Part shown: positions 23,708 through 36,351 of the stretch, piece after piece
Numbering within the stretch: position 1 is the first letter of the stretch
Layout of the letters: every line of letters begins with the position of its first letter
Assembly (NCBI GenBank): GCA_014529385.2
Contig: CM043942.1
Span: 52,632,774-52,696,773, forward strand
Direction: 5' to 3'
DNA from: Adiantum capillus-veneris
Taxonomy: Eukaryota > Streptophyta > Polypodiopsida > Polypodiales > Pteridaceae
DNA: 64,000 bases
Notes under the pieces: generated by a model
The model's database searches: none
The model's input: the letters and a program-made list of their open reading frames with translations, nothing else
What the model was told of the DNA's origin: nothing
Program-made: the position numbers and the translations under genes

Positions 23708-24397
23708 AGACATCATACGCGTATTATGTCTTAGGGGCTAAACAGAGACCAGAACAGAAAATTTGACATTACCAGAGTGTTCAGAAGGGGGGTTTTACCC
23801 TAAGATCAACATAAAACAAGGGCTTTAACACTTCTAGAAACTCAAAATACCATGTCAGAGTGCAAAAAAACGCAAAGAATAGGGAAAATTGATTCAGAGC
23901 TCATTTTTGCATTCAAACTTGATAAAACACTTGAAACTCAAAGATAAACACTTGGAGAAGCTTAAAATAGAAAATTGGGAAAATCTGTGAAAAAAGACAT
24001 CATACGCGTATAATGTCTTTTTGCACTTGCTGATGTGATTTTTGAATTTTGACTTGACAACATTGTTGCAAACATAGTGAATAGCTGAAATATCAAGTTT
24101 GGACCAAAATTGGACAAAAAGACATCATACGCATATAATGTCTCCAACTTAATTCTGGGCAAATTTTGACATTTTGCTATCACAGATCCTTTGTACTAGT
24201 TGTCTAGAGCTTGTATTTCAAGTTTCATACGTCAAAATTCGGGAAATTGCCTAGAAAAGCCTAATCTGGCCATAACTTGCACAACCAGAGTTCAAATTGA
24301 ATTTTGTGAGTGGACAGAGCATAAGGGTGCTACTGGAGTGAGCAAAGCAAAAATATCCAAAATCTGGGAAAAAAGACATCATACGCGTATAATGTCT
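23708..24397. repeat. Four copies of a 24-bp palindrome in the Gypsy leader
   Basis: Copies lie at 23708-23731, 23995-24018, 24120-24143 and 24374-24397. The consensus is AGACATCATACGCGTA plus TAATGTCT. Outer arms AGACAT/ATGTCT and the core TACGCGTA are self-complementary, so each copy forms a near-perfect hairpin or a dimeric duplex. The copies differ at one or two positions. They lie between the PBS and the gag gene. Each of the last three is preceded by an A-rich run. Confidence 0.9.
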
Positions 24398-24775
24398 TTC
24401 TGAGCAAATCTGATACAAAATTTTCACTTGAGATAACAGAAGTCTTCCAATTGACAAAACAATCCATTTGACCAAGTATCATTCAGTTTAGATCACTTTT
24501 GATCACAGAAACGGGGATAAAACAAACTGCCGAGACTGAAAAGTTAGAATCCTCTAGGGGGATTGATGAATTTGAGATCCGGTAGATATCTCCAGAATAA
24601 CCAACCGAGACAAAGAGAACAAGCGAGTGTTATATCAACCGAGGAGAGTGTAAACCAAAGTGTAGTGCGACCGTTAGAGCCGATCCTTGAAGGAAGTATT
24701 TCGATACTTCTTCAGAGAGATCTTACGAGATTTTCACTGAACACTTAGGATACTTGAACTTAAACGAAAGAGAAA

Positions 24776-27065
24776 ACATGGCAGCAAGACCATCAAACCC
24801 TTCGGCTGCAATGAAGCTATTGTTCATCAAGTATCAATATGACAACAAGCAAGTGCCAAGATCTACAAAGATGGTATGGACCACTACTGTGTGAAAATAG
24901 AAGATAGACCAAGTGAGTTCAAGGACTTAGTGCCTGTGAGCTATAGCGGAGATAGGTACCTAGATGATGAAGGTATCATGTACTTGGTAGTCCTGAATCC
25001 TAACATTGTGGACAAGTGGGGATGGATGGGCACGAAAGCCAAAGTAGATGAAGAACCCGAAGAGAAAGCACCAACAATGAGCTTCCTAATGCTAGATTAA
25101 GATGAGAAAATGAAACTTTGAGAATTAACACAGACAACGTCTACGTGGGGTTATACAAGTATAATAATGGAGAGGAAGATCTCTATTATAGATGCGAGGA
25201 ACCCTACGTTGATGAGTTGACAGAGCGGAAAAGACTTTATGTCTTTACCTACACAGAGGGATCAGAAACGAAGATTGTCGCATATGATAAGTATGGAAGA
25301 CGATATGCAGCAATCGATAAAAAGGAGTTGGAAGGATACACATACTTTGGGGGACCACTCCACCATTATTATGTCACTCCAAGCCCACTGAGACCATCAC
25401 CTACAACTGTCTTGCCAGACCCGATGGCAACAGGTAGAGAGAGGACTCATGTAACTGAATCTTTCAGTCGACCTCATTATTCTATGCCAAGCCCAATGGG
25501 AACATTACATTCTAGAGAGTCAATGTCTACGAATCGAGATAGTGCAGTTCCATTCTCTACACATACTACGGTAGGTCCGATGTTTGCAACAACACCATCA
25601 CATTTGCCTCCTAGTAGTAGATTCGTGGCAAGGGAGCCAACTAGAGCAGCACATGAAGTCCATGACACAAGAGAAAGTTTTAGTCGGGATATAGGAGCAA
25701 TGAGATTGGTGGCAGACAATAGACGCATGAGACCATCTCAAGTGGCCAAGTGTATGCCAAATAGTGGCTCAAGAGATCCTTATGCACATGTCTCACTCTT
25801 TAAGCAAGTCTTATGAGCTGAGCTGATAACAGATTTCCACACACAATACGAAGGATTTGGTTTTACTTTAGAAGGGACGGCATTGACATGGTTTCAACCA
25901 CTGAATGGTGGAGGTTTCCATGATATTGACCACTTGCTGCGAGAGTTTGCCGAGGAATTTTCGAAAAGATGGATCAAACACAACATGGTATCCCAAATAT
26001 ATGCTTTCAAACAGAAGGAGCAAGAAAAGGTGAAGGAAGCTTTGCTTCGCTTCAAACAATACATAGAGATATGTCCAGTACGGGAACGACCGCAAGATGA
26101 CAGACTATCTGTCCTCTTTATAGAAGGACCGAGAAATGACACTCTCAAGAAAGACTTGCACCTGAAAGCTTGTACAAGTTTTGAGCAAGTGACCAGAGAA
26201 GCATTGTACTTAGTGGATAACTGTGCTGTTTATGGTGAGGTGACAACGGATACGGATGTCGCATCCAATAGCTCATCATCCGTAGCTAGCGAGACCACCA
26301 CTAAGAAGAATGTCCAAATAACAACAGTGCCGAACATGGAACAAATGATAGAAGATGCTATAAGGAGATTAGCACCATACCCTAAACCAATGCCAAAACT
26401 AACGAAATGGTGTGCAATCGAACAAAAATGGACAAATCATTCAACAGAAGAGTGCTATTACAACAAGGGTTATGTGAAGGAGCATCAGTATGCACCTCCA
26501 TCTCAAATAGCACCACCTCAGGTACATCCAGTACCTAGATACCCAATGGGAAACGTACCAGGACCTATGGGGATAGAAAGACCGTAGCCGGTATTGGGGC
26601 AACAACCACCCTTACCAGGAGTGAGACCAGTGGGTAGTAGATATGCACCCACCCTAGAGAATCAGGAAGAACGAGCTTTAGTGCTTGTTCAGACTTATTA
26701 TGAAGATTTTGGTGCATCCATGGCTCCTACTGTGTATTACCCACATGAAGAACCAAAACAACCAGAACCTTGGAGCATGATAGGAAATGTTGGACCACCA
26801 ACAACCGCACATGCCTTAGATGAAGAGAGGTATAACTTGGACGCAAGAACACTTATGTTCATAGCTCATGGGGGGTTGTCAGGCCAAAGACCAGCCTACC
26901 CACAAAGAACAAATCAAGGGACACCAAGACCTGCATTGGGACCCTGTTATAAGTGTGGAGGTGACCATTTGATGAATGTTTGTCCACACATATAGATCAT
27001 TAGAATAAATTCATATTGCACAGAGTGTGGTGTCACTCACTTCATTGAGGATTGTTCAAAGAATC
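24776..27065 (+). pseudogene. Ty3/Gypsy gag, decayed
   Basis: A gag-like reading region begins with ATG at 24776 (MAARPSNPSAAMKLL) and continues through several frames. The retrotransposon Gag core is at 25865-26240 (LTWFQPLNGGGFHDI, then FSKRWIKHN). Two zinc-knuckle-like motifs follow, CYKCGGDHLMNVC near 26944-26985 and CTECGVTHFIEDC near 27019-27057. In-frame stops occur at 25098-25100, 25814-25816, 26585-26587 and 26993-26995. An acidic and Pro-rich linker separates the N-terminal region from the core. Confidence 0.8.
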
Positions 27066-28200
27066 CCAACAAAGTGCAAAAGACAACATTGAACATGCTA
27101 GAGTCGATTCCTGCTAGCAGTGGGTCTGAAAATGAAACCAAGATACCAACACAAGTTGTGACTAGAGCTCAAGCAAAGAAAACCACTAGAGAACCAGAGA
27201 ATGGAAAGTCAGAGATGGAATTGGCAAGTCAAGGACGACGAAGCCATAGAAACACATGGAAAGCTAGGAAAGCCCGCATGAAGCTGAAAAAAGAATAGCA
27301 AGACGCAATTCTAGTTGAGGAATTAAAACAAACAAAAGACAGATTAGAGAAACTTGAGAGTAAAACGGAATACGGAAATGGACTCTGAAAAGTCAAAACT
27401 GAAGAGTGTCAAAGAGACAACGAGTGTAAGCTCAGGGGGATCAGTGGTAGTCGACAAAGTACACGAACCATTGGATACACTGATGAGAGCTTACGAAGCG
27501 AGATTAAAGAACAACCAAACTCAAGAACAACGGTGGTTGACTTATCCAAACGTGGAATTGGAAAAGTAGAGACTCGAAATGTGTCAAAAAATGATCGAGA
27601 CTGCACAAGCCTTGTTAGAACCACCTAGAGAACCAATGAATTGTGGAGCGGAAAACCCAATTCATCAAGAGACTATCCTCTCACGGGTAGTTGAAAAGCC
27701 TAACAGTGCACAAAAGCCTAAAAATATGCACGGGGATGAACGTATAGTTATGAACACCACAGATCAAGAAATAGAGAGTTTTCATCCTGTGATACAGAGG
27801 TCTTACGGAAGAGATGAGGATTACAATGAGTTTTGGAAACAAGTGAGAGAGGCAAAATTTGCAAACGAGCTGAGTTGTCAAGCTAATCAGACTAATGGGG
27901 AAAAGGACGTCAGGAATCCTCCCATAGAGGAATTTGAGGCAGGATCTCAAGTGGACTTAGATCTGCATTCTTACTGGGGAGATGGAGGCTCTGTTAGAAC
28001 AGTAGAGAGTAAACCTCATTTGCTGAAAACCTTGCCTTCATACTTAGGAGAATACGAAGTAAAATCTGAGATTAGAGCGCTTCCGTCACGAGGAATCTCT
28101 TCAGGAAAAGTTACAAACTCGCAAGGATTGATAGAGATTTTGTCAACACCACTAACATGCACTATCACCCTAGCTGAGCTTTTGAGACTATGAACAAACA
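27066..28200 (+). pseudogene. Linker region between Gag and protease of the Gypsy element
   Basis: The open segments at 27074-27298, 27354-27569 and 27579-28193 are rich in Glu, Lys and Gln and follow the gag frame with shifts and stops. They probably represent the low-complexity region between Gag and protease. No independent domain is recognised. Confidence 0.55.
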
Positions 28201-28400
28201 TGTGGGCAACTGTAGGAAAATGCTTGGATAAATTTGGGATAAAAGACCCAACTACAAAACTGCAAGAGGGCATACGAGAGCTGAGTACGCCACAAAAAAA
28301 CGCTAAGCTTGTACCTTTGAACAAGGTTGGAGAGTATTGCGAAGGCGAAGAGGGGAATACAATCTTACCAGTTGAATTCCACGGAGTTAACACGATGTAA

Positions 28401-28762
28401 ATACTTGACAGCGGGGCTGGAGTAGCCATTGCTACGAAAGAAATCTGAAAAAAATGGGAAAATCGGCGATAAGAAAAACGAGGTTGAAACTCCAACTAGC
28501 GGACGGACAAATGGAGAGACCTTTGGGACTGTTAGAGAAAGTTGTAGTGACTTCTTGTGGAATTGAATACGAGCATACTTTTGCTATTGTTGACTTTGGC
28601 AAGGAGAATAACTATGATATTATACTTGGAAGACCATTCATGAGACAATTGAAAATGGTCCAGGATTGGGGTTACGACCACATATACTTGAGACACATGG
28701 AAACCACTACTCGCGTGAACCTAAAAGACCATAGCTACAAGGATGTGAACACCGAACACTAG
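28401..28762 (+). pseudogene. Retropepsin-like protease of the Gypsy element
   Basis: ILDSGAGVAIAT at 28401-28436 is an aspartic protease active-site motif. It is directly preceded by TAA at 28398-28400, and TGA at 28446-28448 follows it. Downstream, the frame at 28454-28762 contains LKLQLADGQ and the flap/terminal motif DIILGRPFMRQL, typical of Ty3/Gypsy proteases. The stops show it is inactive. Confidence 0.8.
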
Positions 28763-29325
28763 TTGAGAGTTTGATTCTTCTACTTTGGCAGGATCAGAGT
28801 TTCCAGCTTGGTTAGGCAAACCCAAAAGAGTTATCGATGTGTGGGAGCTTCGAACTGTGGAAGTTTGAAGCGTGAAGTATGTGTTTTAGAAAGGGAAATT
28901 AAAGACGAAAATTATATAGGTTGAGCCCTTTCCAGAGGATGCACTTGAACCATTAGAATGGACCACACATTCTAGCAACCCTAGATGTTTGTGCAATTCA
29001 AGATGGTCCCACAACGATGTTTTGTGATAAAGATGGATATGATGTGGTTCCGTACTTCGTGATGGAGCTGTACTCGAAAAGGAGACTGGAAAGATTGATA
29101 CACCAGACAACAGAGATGAAGAGGAGATGTTTCACGACATTCCCGATCATCCAGAATGGGGAAATGAAGCTGACAACGAGTCCACAGACAACTCAAGCGG
29201 ACAAGGAAACCATATAGGATGTCAGATTCTATGATTTCCCAAATCAGATTGAAAAACGCCAGAAATGCTACAGAGAAAAGAGAAAAAAAACGAAGGGGTT
29301 AGAAACACTCCGATGCTAAGATAAG
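28763..29325 (+). other. Region where Gypsy RT would be expected, none seen
   Basis: The reading frames are heavily interrupted and acidic. No reverse transcriptase or RNase H motif (such as YxDD) is visible between the protease and the integrase relic. The element has therefore probably lost RT-RNase H, or two different elements abut here. Confidence 0.5.
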
Positions 29326-30480
29326 AGGAAAAAACCAATTCCTAATTACTACTCCAAAAGTCATTGGGCAAGAGCTACAAATGAAACTTTAGTCAAGGTG
29401 GGTGATCTTGAGGAGCCATATGTTGCATTGATATATATCATGGCTCCAAAATTAATCTTATGTCCAAGAGTTTTTATATGAAGGGCTCATGAAGGCAAGT
29501 GGCCGATAGACACAAGCCATGGTTGGATGATTAGAGCTACAAATAACTCATCAAGATGGTCAAAATTGGTCAACCTGATTCTAGGGATAGGATGTCTGAT
29601 CATCCAATACTACTAGTGGAACCTTTTTAAAAGTGGGTGATGGATTTTGTGGGACCAGTGAAGCCTACAACAAGCAAGGGATGCAAATATATTTTAGTTG
29701 CTACAGATAATTGTACTAAATAGGTGGAAGCAGTAGCTCTCAAGGAAAAATAAAGCTCAGAGTGTGGCTAGATTTCTCTATCATAATATCATGACTAGTT
29801 TGTGTCATGATTCCTGTGGAACTGGTAAGTGATAGAGGAATCCATTTCCTAAATGAAACGATTTTTGAACTAACAAAAACTCATATGATTATGCATAAGA
29901 AGTCTACAACTTATCATCCTCAGGCCAATGGACAAACTGAGAGTACAAATAAGACCTTGGTCAGAATCTTGAAGAAGATTGTTTAGGATAATTAGAAAGA
30001 TTAGGATGAGAAGTTAGATTCAGCATTGTGGTCTTTTAGGACAATTTTCAAGGTCACAACAGGTATGACTCCATTTAAATTGGTATATGGTCTTGAAGTG
30101 GTGGTGCCGATGGAATTTGTAGTCCCAAGTCTCATAGTTAGTGCTAAAAAATGAGCCCTCAGATGTTAGTGCAACATAGGAGCAAATATTTGATTCAGCT
30201 AGAGGAGGACAGATTGGTGAGCTCTTATATTTTTGAGGTGATACAGAGAAGGAGAAAAGATTGGGTAAGTATGAATGTTGAATTTAAAGTTTTCCAAATT
30301 AAAGATTGGGTGATGCTTTATAACTCCAGATTGGTGAATCAGATTTGTGGTTGTGTCAAATGGTGATGATCTAAATCAAATTTGTGGTTGTGTCAAACAC
30401 CAACTCAAAGTCACCAGATGGCTAAGTTCTAGGAATGGTCAGTTGGATTTTGCCGCGTTGTATGTTCTCAAGTCAAAGCA
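29326..30480 (+). pseudogene. Ty3/Gypsy integrase relic
   Basis: Integrase core motifs appear in several frames: WVMDFVGPVKP near 29634, LVSDRGIHFLNE near 29826, and HPQANGQTES near 29914-29945. SALWSFRTIF and TGMTPFKLVYG follow at 30020-30090. A C-terminal remnant, DWVMLYNSRL, lies near 30305. Stop codons and frameshifts are frequent, so this is a dead copy. Confidence 0.8.
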
Positions 30481-30693
30481 TGGTTGCTCAAAATTTTCAA
30501 AGGGGCAAGATTCGAAAATGTTATAGAATTGTGGGATGCTTCTCCACTAAACACAATAATAGAAGTGCGGGTACGATTAGAGAGGTGTGGAAGGTGGGGT
30601 GTGCTAATTGAAGGTGCCATACATCAAACCCATCATGCAGGTCTTGTATGCATGTGGTCGCTTGAATTCAACAAGTATGCTCCCGCTGTATAG

Positions 30694-32850
30694 TTGCCCT
30701 TAGCCATGGTCAAGGGAAAGAATTCCAACGCCATGCAGTTGGGACCCGAGGATGATGAACCACCAAAGCGACCGCATTGCAACATGGAAATAGTTGTTAG
30801 CGTTGATGTTAGCAGCCAGGAGGAAGAAGAAGTATCTGTCGAAGAAGACTCACAGCAAAAACTCCTCTTAGTGCGGTCAAGCTTCGACAAGGTCTCATGG
30901 ATCCTTTCATGGACTTCAAGGTAGGCATTGATTGTAAAAGAAAGTTTAATGCTGAGTGGTTAGGTAAGATTGGATTGCATGCTTTTGCATTATTACCATG
31001 GGGTGATTGGAAGCATAATTTCTATGCAAAGTCTTAGTTAGAGATTCCGAGGAAAACAAAAGGCATGCTGTCTAGCACTGTATTTTTTACTCCTGAATTG
31101 GTAACATAAGTTTTTTAATTTCCATTGAAGGGTGCTACCATGATACCTAAATGTTTTGACATGATCTTGAGGAAGGAATTTGGTAGTACAAAAGGAGGAA
31201 AAAAGTATTATATGCAAAAAAAGTTACCTATGACAGGAGAGAACAGTTAAAAGTGGTGCCTAGAAAAGACATGCTTCTTGATTAAGTTTGATTACATGTC
31301 AAAGGAGAACTACACACCTTTATCTTTTGCAGAGCAAGGGGGTACAGTAAATTGGGGAAATTGGTTGTATGAGAAATTGTCTGCTAAGGTATATTTGTCA
31401 GATAAAAGGAAAGCACATAATGGTAGCAGGTTGTCTGCATATCTGTCAACTTTATTTAACTTTGCTCAAAAGCCGCAAATTGAACAAAGTGAGACAGAGT
31501 ATCAAGCATTACCTGATACTTCTAGCAAAGCATAGTTGCTGAAGAAAGATCAATCTACAAGTCAAACATTGGATTTGGCAATAGAGTTGGGAGGTAATCC
31601 AAAAAAGTTAAAGAGTCCTTCAAATTTCTGGTGCAGGCAGGATATACAGTGGAAGAAGCTTTCAGGTTTGTTCAAACTCCAGAAATGGTGGATTCCATGA
31701 AGAAGTTGGACATTTCTATTCCTAAGCCTGGCTTTAAGGAGCAAACACCAGCAAAGTTAGATAAAATATTTACTTTATCTAAAAAGAGGAAAATAGGGAC
31801 TGAAGGAATGAATCTGGCAAAGCAATTAGATTTTGAGGATTCAAGTGCTAAGGGAAATCAAGGACGAGTAGCTATTGAATATGCAGGCATGGCTATAAAG
31901 ATGCTGACAGAGGTTTAGAAATTTTTGAGCAGGCAACAGACACAAGTGGAGGCTCAGATGCAGTCAATGGTAGAAACAGGGGTAGAAAAAGTGTTGTTGC
32001 AGGAACAAATGGACATGGTGCACAATTTGAAGTTGGAGTTGGAGGATTTGAAGATTAAACATAGGGATGAGGTACATGATTTGTTGCTGCAACATCAAAG
32101 TGAATTGACAAGAGGTAAGATGTCCTTAAAGAGTGGACTTTGAATTTGGAGGAAAAGGTCAAGTATGAATTGGAACAATTAGCTGGCAAGAATGCAGAAT
32201 TGCAGGTTCAGAATCTTATGTTTGAGCAAAGATTGAAACCTTTGTTGGATCTAGAGAAGCAGGTTTTAGGTCAAGAAGAACTTGATTTCAATGGGGTGCT
32301 GATATCTAAAGGAGATGTACAATACTTAACTAGCAAGTGATGGATAGTATTTCAATGGGGTGCTGATATCTAAAGGAGATGTACAATACTTAACCAGCAA
32401 GTGATGGATAGTATGCAAGAAGCATGGAGTTCCATGAGAGAGAGGCTGACTACTGTGTAAAGCATCCATATGAAGTCAAAACAGGTTTTGTTAGTGCTCA
32501 TGAGGAAAATCTGCTGGTAGAAGTTGATCAACTCAAGAAAGAAAGGGAGTACTAGATTTGTCAGGTGCAGGAGCTTAAATTAAAGCAGAAGGGGAAATTG
32601 ATTATAGAAGAGGAGAAGCAAAGTGCAGAGCAGGTTCAAAAGTGCTCAGAGCAAGCAGAGATTTTTGAAAAACCACTACAGGAGAAGAGCAAGCAACAAG
32701 TGGAAAAGTCCAATGTTGAGCCAGAAATACAGTTAGTTCTACGTGAGTAATCAATGCCAGAGATAGCTGGTTCTGATCAAGCTGGGGCTCCATTACCTGA
32801 CGCAGAAGGTGGTGTTGCTAGTACTGAAGCTGTGGAAAATAAGGTCTAGT
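30694..32850 (+). pseudogene. Unrecognised broken gene with coiled-coil C-terminal half
   Basis: A long plus-strand reading region follows the integrase relic. It starts with an acidic segment (SQEEEEVSVEEDSQQK) at about 30810-30850. A globular part at 30900-31500 includes EQGGTVNWGNWLYEKL. The C-terminal half, about 31900-32750, is rich in Leu, Glu, Gln and Lys and probably coiled-coil. At least six stops or frameshifts interrupt it, for example at 31533-31535, 31916-31918 and 32338-32340. I do not recognise the family. It could be an extra ORF of the Gypsy element or a captured or decayed host gene. Confidence 0.45.
32286..32413 (+). repeat. 64-bp tandem duplication
   Basis: Two adjacent 64-bp units start TTTCAATGGGGTGC at 32286 and 32350 and differ at one base (T/C). 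The length is not a multiple of three, so the duplication itself shifts the frame of the surrounding broken gene. Confidence 0.93.
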
Positions 32851-33229
32851 TCTAGGCATAGTCAGACTGAGCATCATATGTGTCTTTTTGAACATTTTGA
32901 GAGTTAGTATGTATTTTGATCAAGGGACATGTTGATCCGAGTCGGACGTGCCATGTGTTAAAAGGGGTATTTCTTAGTAAAGCTCAGTCAAAATATTTCT
33001 TAGTCCGACTTTTGATAGGTCGGATGCTTAATCGGATATTGCTGACTCTAATTGGTTGGACAATTATAACCACTAGTTAGTATTTTGTATGCTACATGAG
33101 TACTGAGAAGGATGTAGAGAAGTTATCTATGGTGTTTCTTTACGTGTATGAGTTCTGTCAGATCATTGCATGCTGATTCGAAATGTGTTTATCTATCTTT
33201 TTTGATAAGTCTGAATACAGTGTTTCTGT

Positions 33230-33970
33230 CTATTCTTGGTTAGAAGCTTGTATGGAAGTTTGATGCATGTGTTGTACAACCCCAACATGGATGCAAAAGT
33301 GTAACATGCATAAATAAACAAATCTCGACCGGCAACCACGACTGTGTTGAATGGTTAAGTTGATGTCTTGCAAAATCTCCTCCTCCAAACTGGCACCAAT
33401 TATTGAAGCTTTCTTACGCTCCTTGCATACCCCACAAGCTACAAATCGGTGCATTGTTAAAACCACTACATTCTGTGTTGTTTTGAAAATAGGGTACTTG
33501 GCTATGTCAAAACAAATTTCACACACACCTGTAGTCTCTACTCTCATATCTTGCTTCTTTTTAATCATGTGCCCAAAGCATTGGAACATACCCATCAATG
33601 TGTCAACTGGAAATAGATCACTGTTTTGCTTGCACACTACAATGAAAAATTGCATGAGCAGATTGTTTAGGTCACAGAGATCTAGTTTCTCAAGAGGAAT
33701 CTGCAACTCTAAGCTAGAAATTTTCCTCCACACCTCAAATTTCTTTCAAGCCCAATTGTCCTTGTGCTTAGTGCCAATTTACCCTATACCGAGTTGCCCT
33801 CTCTCTAGTTGAGCATCCCCAACAAGAAAGCCACTATTTGTTTGCAAATCAGATTCGACACCAACAAGAACACAAGGCGGAGAGCTTACCTTGTTGCCCT
33901 TGCCTCTCCCAACCAAAGCGGAAGCCTCAACCTTATTATAATCACCTTGTGCACTCAAACTACTATTCAT
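33230..33970 (-). pseudogene. Unrecognised minus-strand reading region with Cys pairs
   Basis: A 167-residue frame at 33230-33733 is preceded on the same strand by an open segment at 33779-33970. Stops near 33745-33780 separate them. The larger frame contains CEICFDIAKYP and FVACGVCKERKK, spaced like a small zinc-binding unit. I do not recognise the family, and splice signals are not clear. It may be a transposon-derived relic or a chance frame. Confidence 0.3.
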
Positions 33971-33979
33971 GGCTACATT

Positions 33980-36345
33980 TTTAGTACAAGTGTCATAAAA
34001 ACTAATATCTACTTATTCCAAATAATTTTCTCATATTGAATTGATCATTTAATATGAGAAGACGAATGGGAACAAGAGGTAGAATATAGATATGTGTTGT
34101 TAGACTATCTCAGCATTGGACCAACAAGGAGAGATGGTTACATCTCAATAGGGGTCCAAGGAGTTTGTCTGCCAAGGAGCAATGTGCATATAATGGAGCT
34201 TAAAAAACCTTAGGGTTAGCTTCATTAAAGACTTCCAAAGGTTATTGGTAAAAGTCCTTAGACCTAGGACCTTAGGCAAGATGGGGTTGACCTTGAGGTG
34301 GGAACCTTGCCCAAGCTTGTTGTGCTTGTTGAATAAGGTGCAAGTGAGGTGCTTGTCATGCTTAATGACTACGATGCTTGAGGAGCTTAAGGTGCTTGAA
34401 GTCAAAAAGGTGCCTACAAAGGAGGGAGCGAGCCTAAGAAGTAGGGGAGGAGAGAGAACACACATGCACCCTCTCAAGGGTCACCCCTTCCACAAGAGGC
34501 ATGTAGGACACATGTCAAGCCCCCAACAAGGTTGCCCTCATAATGTGCCTAAAGCCTATTGGATGATCTTTAAAGAGGTCCATTGAGAATTTAGATTAAT
34601 TAAATAATTATCCAAACATTATTCATCTCTCAAAGGGAAAAGAAGCACACTTGTACAAATGCTAACCCCTCTTGCTTGAAATGACCATACCCTACAATTG
34701 GCCAAGCTTGGCAAGGGCCAATAGGGATCAAGCATGACTGAAGAGAGAGAGGGGTCGACCTAGGCAAGGGAGAGACCTCATTTTTCTCATTCTCGCACTC
34801 ACACACATTCTCTCATTGTTTTGAGCAAGAAATCAATCTCCTTATCCAAGCTTGAGAAGTAGAAAGCCTACACCAACAACTCTTGGTTGTGGAATGCAAA
34901 TCCAACCAAGAGCAAAGCTTCAATGACATGCTCATCTTCTCTATCATCTATATTACTATGCTAAGCTAAGCTCCAAGAGTAATCTATGGTGAGGAAAGTA
35001 CTTCTTTCTCGTATGCTACTTCTTCTTCCTCTTCCCTTCTGTCACTCCTTGCTAGCTCTCTCCACCTTTGAAGGTGTTTGAGGTCTTGGGATTGGGGCCG
35101 GGGACAAGTTAATGCTTTTGTAAGTTAGTTAAGGGCATAATTTTGGTGCATGAAGCTTACCATCTTCATTGCATCCACAAGGAACACAAAGCATGTATTG
35201 TACCAAGTCTCTCTTCATGGGAAAATCTATAATACAAAAGCCTTTTGGAGGGGGGACCGTCTCCAAGTAAATCCGGTCCTCAATTGTTGTCAATTTCTCT
35301 AATTCTCTCTTCTTTTACAAGTATTGTTCATGCCAAGCTAACTAGGTATAATGGTTATTTTGCTATCTTTAACCAAGTATTCTCCTTATGCTCATGAAAA
35401 ATTCTCATAAAGAAATGCTCACTACAGTTATCTTAATGCTGCTACTCTCAATGTTATTAGTCCAATTCCATTGCAACAAGCATGAGAAGAAACATTAAAT
35501 TCACAAAATGAAAAGCTGCCAAACTACATGTAAGACCTCGCAATCAACGAATAAGGAATATTTTGAACAAGAAATTTGCAGTATTTACAGTAATCAACTA
35601 TGCTAGCAAGGTCTCTTAATCACATCTACACTAAATATTTACACACACCTACAAAACTTGCAACCTGAGATGCTCCTTACCTAGCACCTTCTGCGGATCC
35701 TCCATATGCGCATTGTGTCGAGACTCCTTCCACAAAAACGCCTTTAATACATGCTCCATCGCCAACTTCTATGGAAGTCCACAATCATTGGGCAAGAGAG
35801 AAAAAGACAGCACTCCAAACATTTGAGAACCTGCACAATGGAATACAAAAGGCTATGTTGAGAATGAAGCAAGTCCATTCGTGACATTATTACTAGAGAA
35901 CCCACAAAACCTTACACTTGGAAAACCAACATCAATGGAACCTTGTCAGCACCAACGACACTTCTCCAAGCACAAACGCAGCTCATCAACACAAAACTGT
36001 GGTAGAAGCTGTTTTTTGGACAGAGATCGTTGATGGAGATCGCTCGTCAACACAAATTTGTGTAGAATCTACTTGACCATGAACCCTAACCTAGAATACA
36101 CATAACTACTACCCTCCTAATAGACCAAAACAAAATGCAACCTGTAGGTAATTGTGCAGCCAATGGTGAGTGCATAGCTCCGCCTACCCCATCGATCACC
36201 CTGGCTTCAACTCCGCCATCGCTTCACTCGGGTGCGCAAAAAACCTATGCACGAGAAACGTCCGCCATCACTTAGCTTACATGTAGCACACTGGATTGAG
36301 CTCCCCCATCGCTTAGCTTACAAAAACCTACGCCCTGGACCATTG
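33980..36345. other. Noncoding DNA, possibly with LTR relics
   Basis: No supported gene is seen. The stretch around 34.1-35.3 kb has the texture of a degenerate LTR or leader, but there is no PBS, TIR or duplicated end to confirm this. From 36.2 kb short GC-rich segments repeat CCATCGCTTAGCTTAC-like strings. Confidence 0.4.
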
Positions 36346-36351
36346 ACGATC

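Noticed and set aside
23708-24397. CRISPR-like array
   Set aside because: Repeats are palindromic, spacing is irregular (over 100 to nearly 290 bp) and the context is a plant retrotransposon leader.
30694-32850. Functional host coiled-coil gene
   Set aside because: At least six stops or frameshifts interrupt it, and no splice sites rescue the frame convincingly.
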